A stretch of 64,000 nucleotides of DNA from Mesostigma viride (taxonomy: Eukaryota; Streptophyta; Mesostigmatophyceae; Mesostigmatales; Mesostigmataceae): contig RPFO01000924.1 in the NCBI GenBank assembly GCA_009746045.1, positions 43,501-107,500 of the forward strand. Direction: 5' to 3'. The stretch's first letter is position 1. The number at the start of each line of letters is the position of its first letter. Positions 46,182 through 56,785 of the stretch are shown here, piece by piece. The position numbers and the translations under genes were made by a program. The notes beneath the pieces were generated by a model that was given only the letters and a program-made list of their open reading frames with translations, made no database searches and had not been told where the DNA came from.

Positions 46182-48490
46182 AGGGGACGATAGCTATATC
46201 GTCCAGGCTTGGGGCGCACGCAACAAGACAATTAACACAAACAAACAAACAAGAAAAAAAAGAAGCTCTTGCAAGCAAAACAAGCAACACACAAAAGCGA
46301 CAATTGCCCAGGCTGGGCAGTCAGCTATAGAGAACAATAGTACAAAATCGGCCATGGGGATACTATGTCCCAACCCCTGTTCGCCAGCGGGTTAGTAAAG
46401 CCAATTCTCCCCGGCGTTGCCACACAAGGACAATTCCTTGATAGCCGATGGGATGCTGTCGCCATCCCGTTGCAATCCATGAGGGCAATGTGACTGGAAA
46501 CTCTGGATCTCTGGACTGGAACAGCAGGAACAGGAACCCCCATAATCCTTCCTGGAATCTCCCCCACTTCCCACAAATCCATCAATTAATTTCCCTCTCA
46601 CCGCTGCCCTCCCTGGCGACCGCGCTAGTGCAGGGCCGCGGCAGCATATAAAATTCCGCCAGCGACCCGAATCAGAGGCGCACACCAATCAACGCCATGC
46701 AAGACAATTAACCCAATTGATGGGGTCGACCGATACCAATACTACCGGATGCATGGTTGCAGGCGACGATGCTTATCACAACTGGGATAATAATACGCGC
46801 GTGGCAGACATGTTGCGCGCGACCATGCACAGTGGCGGGCACGCAACAGTTGGGGTGCGCAACAGTGATCCGCGGGGCGCGCACGCGCCAGCATGTGACA
46901 GCGTTGTAAACGCCACCGCCGAGCAAAGGCCAAAATATGGATCACGGCAGTCGTCATCAGCGACTACGGGAGGTGCTCGCGTGCAGAACTGTCCAATGCG
47001 GTCGATGCAGGGAGGACCACCAAGCTGAATCACGTCTTGCCTGTGCGGAGATGCGCGCGCAAGCGCTGAACTCGTCATCCCGTCTGCAAGACTGTCCATG
47101 AGGAGGTCGCGACCCTCACATTCCTCCAATGCTAGGGCCCACCCCTCCCGACCGCGCCTTCCGTTGACGATACTCGTGGAGTACCTGGCGACCCTGCTCA
47201 CCAATTTCCTCGAGGATCTTCCCGGGGTTAGCGAGGTGATCCGCATTGTATGCGAGCTGGTATTCGTTCACGTTGGTGCGCGTTTGAGCGAGGTCTACCC
47301 ACGTCCCGGTGGGCCAGTACGACATGAATGCGGCCAGGTATTGCGGGTGCGTGAACATGATTGTGCCCGCGTTCCAATCAATAACCCCACATCCATGCTC
47401 CGCAAAGAAACCCCCGCCATGGTCAACACTACGACGCGCACCTGGAGAGCGTTGAAGCGAAAGCCCGGAGCCCTCACAAAGTTGGGCACAACCCAGTCGA
47501 GGAATGCCTCTCCCTCGCACGGAGCATACTTGGGACAGTCAACCTTTCGAGGTTTACCATCTACCATGTATTTTGGCAGCTCCCGCTTGGGGCCGTAACG
47601 CGTACCAGAACCCTCTGGCGTCGATTCTAGGCAGTCCTGGGGTCGCGGGGCCGCCCTCCCTGGGTGCAAGTCGAAGCAGACTAGCTCGCGCATGGAGCCT
47701 CGCTCCACATACGCATGAGTTCCTGCCTCAAAGTGCAGCGGTTGCGGTCGATGATAGTCCGCGCTGTCGACGGCCACGAACGGCGGTGGTGGGAGTTCAA
47801 TGTAGACGGGAACACCCCGAAACTCACGTAAGGGGCGTACTCGTTGTGGGCCGGGAAACGCGCTGACGTAAGCGCCCACCGTCCATGGCGCCGGTCGAGC
47901 CACCGCCTGTACGAGCAAAGACCCCTGCGCGGGAGATATAAAGCCCACCGCTGGTATCGGGCCACGCCTCTCTGGTATATGGGCGCGGGACGTCTCCACG
48001 CGGGCCACCCGCTCGGAGTAAGTTCGAGCTCTCGGCGCGGACTCTGGGAATCCGCGGAGACGCTGCCCGCCGACACCTCGTTCGTACATGCGCGACGTCT
48101 AACTTCTCGCTGGGCATCCGGTTCCACTTGGGGCGTTTCTGGTTGCGCTCAATACCTCGGAATCGAGCTTAGTCAGGTCGGTCGAGCCGCCCGTTCGCCG
48201 GGTCGGTCCCGTCCCGACAAGAACCGTCATTCCGCCCGTGCCCTGAGTCCGAATGGTTCGCACGGCATCACCGTCCTGTTGCTGGATCGGTGTCACCACA
48301 GGTGTGACAGAACCGCCCGTTCGCCGAGTCGGCCCTGCTTGCACGTGGCGTTGGGGATGCTTTTCGACCCAATTACCACGATGGTGCGTACACATCGACG
48401 TGAATAACACAAGTGCCTTCGCGGCATCCTGGCTACACGTGATCAAGCCCGTTGTCATAGCGCCCCCACCACTACTACCTTCGCGGTAGC
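46182..48490 (-). other. Unidentified 3' region of the LTR element, between pol and the 3' LTR
   Basis: About 2.3 kb, longer than usual for a chromovirus. Around 47116-48089 the minus strand has coding-like sequence (for example VDCPKYAPCEGEAFLDWVVP and MFTHPQYLAAFMSYWPTGTW), apparently broken about once. I do not recognise it and see no envelope-type signal or membrane segment. A GPTRRTGGS-encoding motif occurs twice near 48180-48330. Confidence 0.45.
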
Positions 48491-51400
48491 CTAGTGGAGG
48501 GCATGCTCGGCCTTATACTCGCGAAGCAGACGTTCACACCCTTCTAGCTCATTCTCGGTTCGCCACGAATCCTCGTAATCATGCTGAGCAAAACGCCACC
48601 GTACGCGATACTGTCGCTGTCTACCTCTCCCACGCTTGATGTCCCGGTGGCCCACGATCTCGGCCACCTCGTCTTCCTGTTCTCCAGTCTCGGGGTTGTA
48701 CTCGACAGGGGCCGGCGGGTTGAGCCGACCTTGGATGGAGTTCTGGTGGTATAACTTGAGCTGGTCTCGATGGAAGTTGGAGGAAGTGTTCCAGGAGCTC
48801 GGGATGTCCACCTTGAACATCACATCTCCAAGCTTCTCCAGAACCTTGTGTGGCCCCAGGAACATAGGACGGAGCTTTGTCTTGAGCTCACCCTCTACCT
48901 TCTCAGAGAAACGTCCTAGGCGGGGGCCTTCCACCAGTACCCAGTCGCCCACCTCGATGGCCGGCGTGCGCGCATCTAGGCGGCCAGCAGTCCTCGCCAT
49001 GTAGCGCTCTGCGGCGGCCCGGTAGCCCTTGACCGCACTGTCATGGGCCTGGCGCATCTGGACCAGCAGCCTCTCCACCCCTTCGAGGGTGTCTCGCCGG
49101 ACCGACTTTTCAGCTAAGGCTGGGCTTGTGAGAAGGTCAGTCGGCGTGAGCGGATGCCTGCCCGTGTTGAGGAAGAATGGTGTGAAGCCATGAGCTGCCT
49201 GGGGGGCGTTATTCAGGGAGAACTCCACCAAACCCAAGAACTCTTCCCAGTTGCTTCCCACCGCGTCGGTGTAGTGGCGCATGGTCTCTTGCACTGTGCG
49301 GTTCAGCCTCTCCACCAGGTGGGAGGACGAGCTGTGATATGCTGTCCCCAGCGACACCTTGGTGCCCAGGCATTCAAAGAACTCCTGCCAGAAGCGGGCC
49401 GTGAACAGCTTGTCTCGGTCCGATATGAATTGCCGGCTGAGTCCGTGGTACCTGAACACGTGGTGAAGGTATAGCTTAGCGCAAGCCTCGGCCGTGAGTT
49501 CGGCCGGACATGGTGCCAGGTGACACATGCGCGTCAAACGGTCCAGGAAAACCAGAATCATGCTGTTGCCATTCTTGGTCTTCCGGAAGGGGCCAACAAA
49601 ATCCATCATCAGGGAATCCCAAGGGCCCATCGGGTCTGGTAGGGTCTGGGGGACCGCCTGTGAGCCCGTATTGCGGGACTTCATGATCTGACATGATGGA
49701 CACTCGCGCACGTACGTCTCAATGTACTCTCGCATGCCTGGCCAATAGAAGTTCTTTCTGGCCCGTGGCAGCAAGCGGTGGATCCCTTGGTGGCCACCGG
49801 CGAGAGAGTCATGGAGCTCATGGAGCAGAGCCGCTCGACATAACTCCGGGACGTACAGGCGCCAGCAGTCTGGCCTCACCATGACATAGAGTCGCCCGTC
49901 CTGGAACTTGCACGGGAGCTTGCCCATCTGCTTGGGGTGCGACCTGATTGCCTCTAAGGCCGCGGGCTCCGTGACAGTGAACCGACTAATCAACGTCTCC
50001 AGGACAGAAGTGATCGTGTACGTGTCCGCCTCCTCCTCAAGGGTTTGGTGCACGTACTCCGAAAAAATGGTAGGGGGCCCGATGCGCTGCAGGTGAAAAA
50101 TTCCCTGAGCCGGTACCACGTGGCTGAGTGGCACTCGTGACCGGGACCCCTCCCTTTCCCCGGGGGCGCGCACGTCCTCGCGCGCGGCCTCCCAGTCGGG
50201 AGACAGGTCGTCCTGGGTCGTGCGACCGGTGTGGAACAGATAGCGACTGTGCGGCGACCCTGGGTCGCCACAAGGCGAGCCAGGCTCCTGCGCGGAGCCA
50301 CATGTGGTGTGAAGTACGTCCATAGTCTCATAAAAATCTGCGTAGTCCGCCCGCCGAGAAAGGGCGTCCGGGACCACATTCTCTGCACCCTTCACGTACT
50401 GAATTTTGAAAGGGGCAAACTGAGACAAGTACTCCATCCACCGCGCCTGACGGGGCGTCAAGTTAGGTTGGGCGAGCAGATGCGTGAGGGGCCGATGGTC
50501 CGTGTGGATGATCAGCCGGTGGGGATCAAGGTCCCCCTGCTCGCTAATCGCAACGTCAAACTGAGCCCCGAGAAGATGATGGCGCCAAGTGTGACAGCAG
50601 TAGACCACAGCAAGAAGCTCCTGCTGATGCACCGGGTAGTTACGCTCGGCGGGGATCATGGTGCGGGAGATATACTCAACCGGCTGTAACCCCTGACCCT
50701 GGTCCTGCAGGAGGACGCCGCCAATCGCAACCTTGCTCGCGTCCGTGGCCACCACAAAGGGCCTTGACGGATCCGGGATAGCGAGCACGGGTGCTGTGGT
50801 CAAGCTGTGCTTGAGGGCCTCGAAGGCCTGCTGGCACGGTTCCGACCAGACAAAGGGAACACCCTTCTTGAGGAGGGCGTTGATGGGGGCAGCTATTGTC
50901 GCGAAGCGGGGGATAAAGCGTCGGTAGTATGACGCGATACCCAAAAAGCTGCGCACACCCTTGACGTCGGTCGGGGTCGGCCACTGTTGGATGGAAGCAA
51001 TCTTTGCGGGGTCCGTCGCGACGCCAGCGGCAGAGAGGGTGTGACCCAAAAAGGGCACGCTGCGTCCAGCGCGGACCTTGGCCTTGCGGACCGAAAGATG
51101 CTCCTCTTCCATAATGCGCAACACTGTGTCGACGTCCTCTAAGTGATCCTCGAAAGTCTTGGAGTACACGAGGATGTCGTCCAGGTACGCGAGAGCGCAT
51201 GTGCGCTTGTAGGACCACGGGGGCTTCACGCCCCTGTTGGGGTCCTTGAGGTCACGGGAAACCTGCGGAAGATGCGCGGTTCCCATGACAGGGCGGAGGA
51301 TGTCGTTCATGAGCATCTGGAAGCTCGCGGGGGAATTGCACAAACCCATCGCGGCCACCCGAAACTGGTAATGCCCAAAGGGCGTGTTGAACGCCGTCTT

Positions 51401-52540
51401 GTGACAATCCTCCGGGGCGATGCGAAGCTGCCAGAAGCCATCCGCGCAGTCTAGGACTGTAAAGCACGTGGCTCCTTGGACGCGGTTGAAGATATCGTCG
51501 ATGCGCGGAAGGGGGTACTTGGACTTTACCGTGATAGCATTGAGCTTCCGGTAGTCCGTGACGAGCCGCCACTTGCCCCCAGGCTTAGGGACCAGTAGCA
51601 CACCAGCCGAGAAGGGGCTATTGCTAGGCTCGATGAGACCCCGCTCCAAGAGCGCCATCAAGATCTTCTTCAGCTCCACCAGCTCAACTGGACCCATGCG
51701 GTACATGGGGGAGGACGTGGGACCATAGCCCTCCTTCACCTGGATGCGGTGGAGCACTGAGCGGTGCGGGGGAAACTCCTGCTTGCTTTCGTCAAAGAGC
51801 TTCTCCCGTCGCGCTAGAACCGCGTTATAACGCTCCGTCTCCTCGGGTGTAAACCCCACGCCGATCTCATTAAGGAGAACCTCTATGTTGGAGAGGTCAA
51901 GACGGTACATGTAGTACTCCTTGCCTCGACGCAGCTTACTCTCCAGTGACTTGAGGCTCATGAGGATCTGCGAGGCGTTGCGGGGCTGGGTGACTTCCCG
52001 CTCGTGCGTGATGTTATGCACGTCGGGGCCCTGCACTTGGTATTCGCTGACAGGGCTCCAAAAGGAACCGTCAGGGAACCACACCACGCGACGCCGAATG
52101 CTAATGTCCACATCCTGCGCGTCCAGCCAGTCGATGCCGATGATGATGTCGGCAGCTCCCAGCGGTGCGACCGTGGCTGTGAGCTCCACAGGGATGCCTT
52201 GAATCACAGCCTTGATATCAACCCGACCAGGCGAGGGGCTCTTGCGACCATCTGAATAGGTCACATTCACCACTGTCGCATGTGGCCGGATGTCGTATCC
52301 TGCGCGACGCGCCAATGCCTCGTTGATGAACGACGTAGACGCACCCGTGTCCACCATGAGCTGCACGTCCATGACGGTCTTGTCCTTGAGGTAGGGGTCT
52401 AATGCTGATCCCGGTACAGCCAGACCTCCCCTAAACAGGAGCAAGTTGCGGGTACCAGCCGGAGTTGCGCGCGTAGGCTGGTCGGAGCTCGCTGCGCTAC
52501 CCGTGGCCGGCTGCGTGCTTGGGGCAGAGTTCTCGCCCAA
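48491..52540 (-). CDS. pol: Pol polyprotein of the chromovirus (protease, RT, RNase H, integrase, chromodomain)
   Basis: One frame of 1349 codons. Order: aspartic protease with MVDTGAS (near residue 64); reverse transcriptase with LPRIDDIFNRV and YLDDILVYS (near 450); RNase H with VVATDASKVAIGGVLLQ (near 600); integrase zinc-binding HDSLAGGHQGIHRLL ... CPSCQIMK (about 910-955) and core with MMDFVGPF; and a C-terminal chromodomain-like EIVGHRDIKRGRGRQRQYRV...WRTENELEG (about 1290-1340). The chromodomain places it among chromoviruses, whose integrases use it to choose chromatin targets. It reads as whole. It is now separated from gag by a 4-kb insertion, and the first codons abut that insertion. 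Confidence 0.93.
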   Translation of the reverse strand: MGENSAPSTQPATGSAASSDQPTRATPAGTRNLLLFRGGLAVPGSALDPYLKDKTVMDVQLMVDTGASTSFINEALARRAGYDIRPHATVVNVTYSDGRKSPSPGRVDIKAVIQGIPVELTATVAPLGAADIIIGIDWLDAQDVDISIRRRVVWFPDGSFWSPVSEYQVQGPDVHNITHEREVTQPRNASQILMSLKSLESKLRRGKEYYMYRLDLSNIEVLLNEIGVGFTPEETERYNAVLARREKLFDESKQEFPPHRSVLHRIQVKEGYGPTSSPMYRMGPVELVELKKILMALLERGLIEPSNSPFSAGVLLVPKPGGKWRLVTDYRKLNAITVKSKYPLPRIDDIFNRVQGATCFTVLDCADGFWQLRIAPEDCHKTAFNTPFGHYQFRVAAMGLCNSPASFQMLMNDILRPVMGTAHLPQVSRDLKDPNRGVKPPWSYKRTCALAYLDDILVYSKTFEDHLEDVDTVLRIMEEEHLSVRKAKVRAGRSVPFLGHTLSAAGVATDPAKIASIQQWPTPTDVKGVRSFLGIASYYRRFIPRFATIAAPINALLKKGVPFVWSEPCQQAFEALKHSLTTAPVLAIPDPSRPFVVATDASKVAIGGVLLQDQGQGLQPVEYISRTMIPAERNYPVHQQELLAVVYCCHTWRHHLLGAQFDVAISEQGDLDPHRLIIHTDHRPLTHLLAQPNLTPRQARWMEYLSQFAPFKIQYVKGAENVVPDALSRRADYADFYETMDVLHTTCGSAQEPGSPCGDPGSPHSRYLFHTGRTTQDDLSPDWEAAREDVRAPGEREGSRSRVPLSHVVPAQGIFHLQRIGPPTIFSEYVHQTLEEEADTYTITSVLETLISRFTVTEPAALEAIRSHPKQMGKLPCKFQDGRLYVMVRPDCWRLYVPELCRAALLHELHDSLAGGHQGIHRLLPRARKNFYWPGMREYIETYVRECPSCQIMKSRNTGSQAVPQTLPDPMGPWDSLMMDFVGPFRKTKNGNSMILVFLDRLTRMCHLAPCPAELTAEACAKLYLHHVFRYHGLSRQFISDRDKLFTARFWQEFFECLGTKVSLGTAYHSSSSHLVERLNRTVQETMRHYTDAVGSNWEEFLGLVEFSLNNAPQAAHGFTPFFLNTGRHPLTPTDLLTSPALAEKSVRRDTLEGVERLLVQMRQAHDSAVKGYRAAAERYMARTAGRLDARTPAIEVGDWVLVEGPRLGRFSEKVEGELKTKLRPMFLGPHKVLEKLGDVMFKVDIPSSWNTSSNFHRDQLKLYHQNSIQGRLNPPAPVEYNPETGEQEDEVAEIVGHRDIKRGRGRQRQYRVRWRFAQHDYEDSWRTENELEGCERLLREYKAEHALH

Positions 52541-52609
52541 GGATGCATCCGCACTTGTATTCGCTACAAGCGGGGTGCGACTATCTACACTAGGAAGAGG
52601 GGGTTGAGA

Positions 52610-52915
52610 AATTTCTCACTTTTTTCTCAGTTTTTCTCAATTTGGGCGTTTTTCTGAGAATTTTCTCAGCAAATTGAGAAGAACTGAGAAAAATCTCAGT
52701 TTTTCTCAGGACGATTGAGAAGAACTGAGAAAATTCTCAGATTGGTCTCAGTTTTTGAGAAAATTTTCACGAAACCTGAGAAATGGCCTGAGAAGTGCTG
52801 AGAAGAATTGAGAATCATTCTCAATTTTCTCAAACAAGTCCAAGGCCACAACTGAGAAAACCGCAAGAACTGAGAAAGCAGAGAAAACCACAAGGACTGA
52901 GAACGCGGAGATTCA
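52610..52915. repeat. Left subterminal array of the CACTA element
   Basis: More than twenty occurrences of CTGAGAA or TTCTCAG and close variants (TTGAGAA, TCTCAATT) in about 300 bp. A matching array lies at the right end. Confidence 0.9.
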
Positions 52916-53162
52916 CACACTTGATACAAACGCATCACATTGCAAGCGGTGAGCATGGTAGAGATGGAATGTGAAAAATATAGGGTTATCATACAATATA
53001 GCCAATGTACCATCCAAGCCACGAGCCACGAGGTAGCCATGGCTGACAACGGAGCTCATAACTTTCACGTTTGGGCACCCAATTCGGCTGTGAATATCAC
53101 AATCACTTCGTCTTTCTAAGACGCACACGCTGATATACTTTTCCGAAGCTATTGCGCAATAT

Positions 53163-53387
53163 ATGACGAGCAAACGCTCCTCGACGCAACGCAGCCTGGC
53201 AGCTGCGCTAAGCCCTGAAAGTACGTCTGCAGCTCCGGCTGCAGCCTCGCCCTCAGGTCCGGAAAGAAGTGGCGACACTAGTCGCGCACTGGTGGTCGCC
53301 CAGATCCCTCATTTGATGCCCAGCACGTTGAACGCGTTGTGTCGGCACAGCGATCCCCCCTGCATTCAAACAGAGGAACACCGATAA
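53163..53387 (+). other. Small possible coding segment inside the CACTA element
   Basis: 75 codons from an ATG (MTSKRSSTQRSLAAALS), Ala/Ser-rich, with better coding character than its surroundings. It could be a captured exon or chance. Not recognised. Confidence 0.25.
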
Positions 53388-53423
53388 CCAAGAAAAGCGT
53401 ATGCAAATGTGTAGCCTTGTTCC

Positions 53424-53845
53424 TTGAAATTATGGCTGGCTTACGCAAAGAGCGACTGTAAGATGACCTGTACAGTGGGGCCGGAAACAGCTTGCTTGAT
53501 CAGGGCGTGTTTTTCGAGCTTCACTGGCCGGGAGTGTCTAGTGGTGAGAACGATTTCTGCGATCGCTTTCCCACCATTTACGAGGAAATACCCGCAAATG
53601 AAAAACCACTGAAACGGTCTAGCTAGTCAGTCATTACATTAGCCATATGCCATGCATGTTTCCAAGAACTGCACACGGTCCAAATGCAAAAATCCGGAGG
53701 ACACGACTTCATTGCTTCATTGTCGTCAGAAAGCAACAAACGTGAAAACGCTAGCTGCCCAAATCTGAGATTCCGCGGAGCACAGAAAGTAAGAAAGCCT
53801 AGAAGCTACCAGCAAGGAATCGAACATAGGACTTCATTGCTTCAT
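53424..53845. repeat. Interior repeats of the CACTA element: direct copy of the 43.4-kb repeat plus inverted copy of the 246-bp unit
   Basis: 53424-53705 repeats AAATTATGGCTGGCTTACG...CGGAGGACA of 43.48-43.77 kb. 53713-53845 (GTGAAAACGCTAGCTGCCC, AATCTGAGATTCCGCGGA, CTACCAGCAAGGAATCGAAC) is the reverse complement of part of the 246-bp tandem unit to the right. Confidence 0.8.
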
Positions 53846-54339
53846 ATTTGTATGCACAAGAATAAATAAGTAACATGCATTAAGGGCCCGCCTGCATAAA
53901 GGGCCTGCAGTCTGATGCGGGCTCAACGGCAGCACCGCCATAGCAGATAAGGGCCCCCAGTCTGATGCGGGCCCCACAGCACCACCGCCATAGCAGAGCT
54001 CAAAGGGGTCGTGGTGCGCATGAAACGTATGTATTTGTCGGTAGGTGCCGTTGGGGTCAAATTGGGTGCCGCCAAAATCGGGCCGAACTGAGGCCGTCGA
54101 TGAGTGCCATCATGCGGCTTGGGTCATTTCTGTTGGAGAACTTCAGGTAAGTTAACTTAATGCAAACCACTGGTCGCCCGCGTCGGGAACCGGCCCAACG
54201 GCTCTTCCGCAACAGAAAAATATTGCGGCATACTGCAGAAGTCGTCGGATCGTTACATTTCGACGGTCAAGATTTCAAGATGAGGCTTGCGTTCAATTTG
54301 CCGCAGTTTGCCGCCCAGAGAAAGTAGTCGTTGGACTCG

Positions 54340-54580
54340 TTCCCCACGAGAAACACAATCAAGCAAGCTGTTTCCGGCCCCACCGTCTAGGTCATCTCGT
54401 CGCTCTACACGTCAGCCAGCCATAATTTCAATGCACAAGCCTACACATTTCCATCTCCATTCATATTCATAATCCTGCACGACTCGAAAACGCGGACAAG
54501 ATAACGGCAGGCTCGAGCTACCATGGTCCGGATTCTCCCGATTTCTGGCCTGCGCTGGTTGTCTCCTTGATATTGGCGAC
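54340..54580 (-). repeat. Inverted copy of the 43.35-43.55-kb repeat
   Basis: CTGTTTCCGGCCCCACCGTC, AGCCATAATTTCAATGCACA and GAGCTACCATGGTCCGGATT are reverse complements of the 43.38-43.55-kb sequence; identity is high. Confidence 0.85.
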
Positions 54581-54670
54581 TCCCTCCGGTAAGAGGTTTT
54601 TCGCAGTTTGGCTGTTTCGAAACGTTAATTAAGTGAGATGCCTTCGGATCTGGAGACTCACACAGCCGCG

Positions 54671-55410
54671 AAATCATGCCAAAGGTCCTATGTTCGATCC
54701 CTTGCTGGTAGCTTCTGAGCTTTCTTATTTTCTGTGTTCCGCGGAATCTCAGATTTGGGCCGCTATCGTTTTCACGTTTATTGCTTTCTGATCCGACGAC
54801 AATGTCGTGGCTTGCTCGTGTGACATCTGGTGCATGGTGTTGTTCATGTGTATGGGTTGCTCTGCCATAAGAGTGAGTGTTGGGTCATGAATCGTGTTCT
54901 ACACATTCGCTGCATGAAATCATGCCTAAGGTCCTATGTTCGATCCCTTGCTGGTAGCTTCTGAGCTTTCTTATTTTCTGTGTTCCGCGGAACCTCAGAT
55001 TTGGGCCGCTATCGTTTTCACGTTTATTGCTTTCTGATCCGACGACAATGTCGTGGCTTGCTCGTGTGACATCTGGTGCATGGTGTGATTCATGTGTATG
55101 GGCTGCTTTGCCATAAGAGTGAGTGTTGGGTCATAAATCGTGTTCTACACATTTGCTGCATGAAATCATGCCTAAGGTCCTATGTTCGATCCCTTGCTGG
55201 TAGCTTCTGAGCCTTCTTATTTTCTGTGTGCCGCGGAATCTCAGATTCGGGCCGCTATCGTTTTCACGTTTGTTGCTTTCTGATCCGACGACCATGTTGT
55301 GGCTTGCTCGTGTGACATCTGGTGCATGGTGTGATTCATGTGTATGGGCTGCTTTGCCATAAAAGTGAGTATTGGGTCATAAATCGTGTTCTACACATTT
55401 GCTGCATGGA
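54671..55410. repeat. 246-bp unit repeated three times
   Basis: Copies start at AAATCATGCC at 54671, 54917 and 55163. Each contains TGTTCGATCCCTTGCTGGTA, TTCCGCGGAATCTCAGATTT (or a variant) and GTCGTGGCTTGCTCGTGTGA. Copies are over 90% alike, so the expansion is recent. Confidence 0.93.
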
Positions 55411-56369
55411 CGGTTAGGTGCTGGTGAGCTCTTCCTTGTAGAATGGTGAGGTCTATGTCAAGGATCTGATATCTTTTTTTTCTCTTGCATATTGTGTCGC
55501 GGGTTGCTTGGATTCTTGCAAGCACCAATAGAATGAAATGGGAGCGGCCAGCATGATGCCCTAGCAAGCGACCAGCTTTGTTAACCAGCTGTCATCGTAT
55601 TTGATGAAAGGCAATGACAGATGTGTCATAAAGCCATAACAGTGTTGTATAGTATTCATTAAATGATCAATGGTTACAATTTCAGAACCGCCGCTGAATG
55701 GTCAGTATGAATCAATGGGTTATTGACGGCTTTATAAATCTAGTACAGTCACCTAGCCTTATGCTATTTCATGCATGTTCTGGTTGCACAACGGATTCTT
55801 TTTTTTGCAGAAGTACAGGACACCGGCAATGCGTCAAGCGACTCATTAAGGTATGTTTTGAGATGTGGATTTCAAATGCATGTTCATCTTGTGATGTGCA
55901 CCACAGTGCTGGTCTGGCCGTTTAACGCCACCATGTAGTCAGACCTAGGTGGATGTCGTGCCGGTATTTTTTCAAGTTGTGGCTTCTGTGACTGCACATA
56001 AAATGCTTTCTTATGTATGGTGCTGATTTTCCATTCCTGTGTTCTGCTTTTGTTTTGCATTCTTTTCAGTTTGTGGCGCATACAAACGGCACCGACATCT
56101 TCAATTTGGGGCATCAAGCTATGCAAGCGGCCTTGTGAAAGACAGCCATGGCAACATAGTTGTAGCCATCTTCTTTGAAAAATTTCCAGCAAGCTAGAGA
56201 ATTAGACGAGTTTATGGCAGGGCCATGTCAAGAAATACATGCACAAAAGGACGGCTTTCATACGTAAATAAATTATGTTTTAATAAAAAAAACCTGTTGC
56301 CTTGATTGCCTTGCTGAAATTATGTTGGCAGTGCTTGCTGCTATCATAATCTGTTTTTCACTCTCTCGT

Positions 56370-56630
56370 GGTTTTTCATTTTTCTCAGTTCTTGTGATTT
56401 CTCACTTTTCTCAGTCCGAGTGAAGTCTCACTTTTCTCAGATTTTCAAATTCTCAATTTCTTCTCAGCTCTTCTCAATTTTTCTCACCCCCTTTTCTCAG
56501 GTGATTCTCAGTTTTTCTCAGCTCTTCTCAGTTACTTCTCAGCTCTTCTCAGTTACTTCTCAGTTTTTCTCGGCTCTTCTCAGGTTTTTCTCAATTTTTC
56601 TCAGGGTTTCTCAGTTTTCTCAATCCTGAC
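56370..56630. repeat. Right subterminal array of the CACTA element
   Basis: Dense TTCTCAG/TTTCTCAGTT motifs, mostly in the orientation opposite to the left array. Confidence 0.9.
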
Positions 56631-56785
56631 TTCCTAGTGTACTGGAACGACTGATTCTGCGCCCGCGCTGGTATTCGCTACCAACGGGGTGTCCTTATCT
56701 AAGCTGTCTATCTGCCCGACGTTATTGACTTGCGCTACTCTATCTACCTGTCCTACATCTACCTCTATCCGTGTAGGCAGGGACA

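Larger units (their letters stand above)
52588..56639. mobile_element. CACTA-type non-autonomous DNA transposon inside the LTR element
   Basis: The ends are CACTAGGAAG (52588) and CTTCCTAGTG (to 56639), inverted, with TA on both sides as a possible 2-bp target duplication. Inside each end lies an array of short CTGAGAA/TTCTCAG motifs in opposite orientations, the subterminal repeats that CACTA (EnSpm) transposases bind. 4052 bp. No transposase frame is found, so it depended on another copy. The interior carries repeats shared with 43.0-43.8 kb and a 3 x 246-bp array. Confidence 0.82.

Noticed and set aside
54671-55410. tRNA-derived SINE array
   Set aside because: Only a B-box-like TGTTCGATCCC is present and the T stem does not pair, so the tRNA origin is not supported.
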